Assembly (NCBI GenBank): GCA_017416055.1
Contig: JAFQDI010000242.1
Span: 1-6,096, forward strand
Direction of reading: 5' to 3'
DNA: 6,096 bases
DNA from: Lachnospiraceae bacterium
GTDB lineage: Bacteria; Bacillota_A; Clostridia; Lachnospirales; Lachnospiraceae
Shown in pieces: positions 4,438 to 6,096 of the stretch (its first letter is position 1; every line of letters begins with the position of its first letter). The position numbers and the translations under genes were made by a program. Under the pieces are notes generated by a model. The model searched no databases. It saw only the letters and a program-made list of their open reading frames with translations, and had not been told where the DNA came from.

Positions 4438-5136
4438 ATGTACAGAGATCAATCAATAGAGGAAATCTACGACGGAAAATTTTATGGGGTGAATGATCTT
4501 GCAAAGATCGGCTGCGACGGCTGTAAAGGATGTTCGGCCTGCTGTCACGGCATGGGAGGATCGATCGTTCTCGATCCATTGGATGTACACCGTTTAGCGA
4601 CCGGCCTGGGAGCGGAGCCCGCTGCGCTTTTGCAGGAGCATTTGGAGGCTGACCCGGACACGGGAGAGAGGAATTACTCACCCGCCCGCATGGAGCTGGG
4701 AATGGTGGACGGGCTGATCCTGCCGAATTTACGACTGACCGGCGAAGATGAGGCATGTACTTTCCTGAATGCGGAGGGGCGGTGCAGTGTCCATGGAATC
4801 AGACCGGGCGTGTGCAGACTGTTTCCGCTGGGCAGATATTACGATGGAAGCGGAGATTATACCTACATTGTTCAGGCCGGCGAGTGCCCCTATCCGGTAA
4901 AGAGCAAAGTGAAGATCAAAAAGTGGATCGACACACCGGATTATTCTCGATATCATGGTTTTGTGCTGAAGTGGCATGAGTTTCAAAAAAAGATGCAGGT
5001 ATGTGCCGCAGAAGGCAACCCGGAGGAGATCAGAGCCCTGTGCATACGTATCTTGCAGGTGTTTTATTTGACACCCTACCCAAAGGATGGTTTTTACGAA
5101 GAGTTTGAGCGGAGGCATAAAGCATTTCATGTTTAA
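4438..5136 (+). CDS. YkgJ-type cysteine-cluster protein (putative metal-binding)
   Basis: The 232-aa protein shows the signature of the YkgJ/UPF0153 family (putative zinc- or iron-chelating domain). An N-terminal run of cysteines (Cys26, 29, 32, 35, 36, ending CSACCHG) is followed by Cys107, Cys116 and Cys126 in an ACTFLN...[17 protein letters not shown] block, then Cys150 in ECPYP. Eight to nine spaced cysteines suggest a metal or Fe-S site. The biochemical role of the family is, to my knowledge, not established. The C-terminal 70 residues look helical and are less conserved-looking. The ATG has AGAAGGA 7 nt upstream and lies 34 nt after alr. Its last 8 nt overlap uvrC, so the two are likely translationally coupled. 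Its place between alr and uvrC says co-expression, not shared function. Confidence 0.88.
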   Translation: MYRDQSIEEIYDGKFYGVNDLAKIGCDGCKGCSACCHGMGGSIVLDPLDVHRLATGLGAEPAALLQEHLEADPDTGERNYSPARMELGMVDGLILPNLRLTGEDEACTFLNAEGRCSVHGIRPGVCRLFPLGRYYDGSGDYTYIVQAGECPYPVKSKVKIKKWIDTPDYSRYHGFVLKWHEFQKKMQVCAAEGNPEEIRALCIRILQVFYLTPYPKDGFYEEFERRHKAFHV

Positions 5137-6096
5137 TATTGAAGAAGAACTGAAAAAACTTCCGGCGAAGCCCGGTGTCTACCAGATGATCGACGCACAC
5201 GGCGAGGTGATCTACGTGGGAAAGGCCATCAGTCTGAAAAATCGTGTCCGTCAATATTTCCAGGACAGTAGAGGGAAATCTCCGAAGATTCTGAAGATGG
5301 TCAGCCATATTGCGCGGTTCACGTACACGATCACCGACTCTGAACTGGAAGCGCTGATCCTGGAGTGCAACCTGATTAAGGAATATCGGCCGAAGTACAA
5401 TACCATGCTGATGGACGACAAAGCTTATCCGTTCATTCGTGTGACGTTGGAGGAGGACTATCCGAGGGTGATGTTTTCCCGGACGCAGAAGCGGGACAAA
5501 TCCAGATATTTCGGTCCGTATACCAGTGCAGGTGCAGTGAAGGATACGCTGAAGCTTTTGCACAAATTATACCGGATTCGTACCTGTAACCGATCCTTGC
5601 CGGCAGATATCGGCAAGGACAGACCATGTCTGAATTATCAGATCCACCAGTGCAATGCGCCCTGTCAGGGGTATGTTTCCAAGGAGGAATATCGAAAATC
5701 GGTGGATGCGGCGATGGATTTTCTGGGTGGAAAGTATGATATCGTGTTGAAGGACCTGGAACGTCAGATGAAAGAAGCCGCTGCCGAGTGGAAGTTCGAG
5801 GAGGCCGGCGCAATCAAGGAACTCTATCAGAGTGTGCAGAAGGTGGCACAAAAACAGAAGATTACCGGAAATCACGGTGAGGAAAAGGATGTCATCGCCT
5901 GTCATCTGGAGGGAACCGATGCGGTGGTGCAGAGCTTCTTCATCCGTGAGGGCAAGATGATCGGGCGCGACGATTTCCATATGACCGTGGACCGCGAGGA
6001 GACACTGTCGCAGGTGTTGAATGGATTTGTGAAGCAGTTTTATGCGGGGACACCCTATATTCCGATAGAAATCCATCTGCCGGTGGAGATTGAAGA
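5129..6096 (+). CDS. uvrC: UvrC, excinuclease ABC subunit C (5' part, cut by window end)
   Basis: The frame stays open from the ATG at 5129 to the window end, giving about 322 residues of a protein that is normally near 600. UvrC makes both incisions flanking a DNA lesion in the UvrABC nucleotide-excision-repair complex. The N-terminal GIY-YIG endonuclease domain is complete, with GVY at residues 16-18, YVGKA at 29-33 and the catalytic-type Arg39. [17 protein letters not shown] follows, then the cysteine-bearing [13 protein letters not shown] segment and the UVR motif at about 211-240 ([11 protein letters not shown]), which contacts UvrB. The C-terminal RNase H-like nuclease and helix-hairpin-helix region lie off-window. 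The start overlaps the cysteine-cluster gene by 8 nt. The nearest GGAGG (5111-5115) is 13 nt upstream, rather far, so coupling to the upstream gene probably helps initiation. No frameshift is seen. Confidence 0.96.
   Translation, partial: MFNIEEELKKLPAKPGVYQMIDAHGEVIYVGKAISLKNRVRQYFQDSRGKSPKILKMVSHIARFTYTITDSELEALILECNLIKEYRPKYNTMLMDDKAYPFIRVTLEEDYPRVMFSRTQKRDKSRYFGPYTSAGAVKDTLKLLHKLYRIRTCNRSLPADIGKDRPCLNYQIHQCNAPCQGYVSKEEYRKSVDAAMDFLGGKYDIVLKDLERQMKEAAAEWKFEEAGAIKELYQSVQKVAQKQKITGNHGEEKDVIACHLEGTDAVVQSFFIREGKMIGRDDFHMTVDREETLSQVLNGFVKQFYAGTPYIPIEIHLPVEIE

Noticed and set aside
4355..5130. Leftward ORFs under the cysteine-cluster gene
   Set aside because: They are antisense to a gene with clear family motifs and lack start signals; their low-complexity, Arg/Pro/Ser-rich products are typical of shadow frames.
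1..6096. CRISPR array, tRNA, rRNA, transposon inverted repeats
   Set aside because: I scanned for regularly spaced repeats, tRNA-like cloverleaf ends and long terminal repeats and saw none; only short inverted and tandem repeats are present.

Overview
The window looks like a chromosomal segment of a spore-forming Clostridia (Lachnospiraceae-like) bacterium. This rests on moderate GC, strong AGGAGG-type ribosome binding sites, sigma-A-type promoters with intrinsic terminators, a recognisable SpoIIID segment, and housekeeping proteins of Firmicutes type. The assignment is an inference from protein style; no database was searched.

Left part (1-2203, all leftward). Positions 88-255 hold the first 40 codons of spoIIID, the mother-cell sporulation regulator, complete with its own start and ribosome binding site and an excellent SigE -10 box. 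After codon 40, just behind the helix-turn-helix, the reading frame runs into unrelated DNA and stops. This looks like one end of an insertion into spoIIID whose body lies off the left edge. It could be a decayed gene or a skin-like intervening element excised during sporulation. Immediately upstream, an apparent three-gene operon is read leftward from a promoter at 2175-2203: an unrecognised 277-aa protein (1303-2136), a minimal nucleotidyltransferase (834-1277) and a HEPN-domain protein (307-837). The last two overlap by ATGA and carry the hallmark motifs of the MntA/HepT type VII toxin-antitoxin family. The operon ends in a terminator hairpin (254-300) that physically contains the SigE -10 box and ribosome binding site of spoIIID.

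Middle (2137-3236). A second, rightward promoter (2207-2235) sits back to back with the operon promoter. Their -35 boxes form the two arms of one palindrome. It leads within about 70 nt to a strong terminator, with no convincing ORF between, so a small RNA is possible. Next comes trmO (2350-3048, leftward), the SAM-dependent methyltransferase of tRNA t6A37, with its own perfect-consensus promoter (3091-3119).

Right part (3149-6096, rightward). A housekeeping operon runs alr (alanine racemase, D-Ala for peptidoglycan), then a YkgJ-type cysteine-cluster protein, then uvrC (nucleotide excision repair). uvrC overlaps its upstream neighbour by 8 nt and is cut by the window edge. The most interesting material is the interrupted spoIIID, the HEPN/MNT operon with an unknown first gene, and the shared divergent promoter with its possible short RNA.
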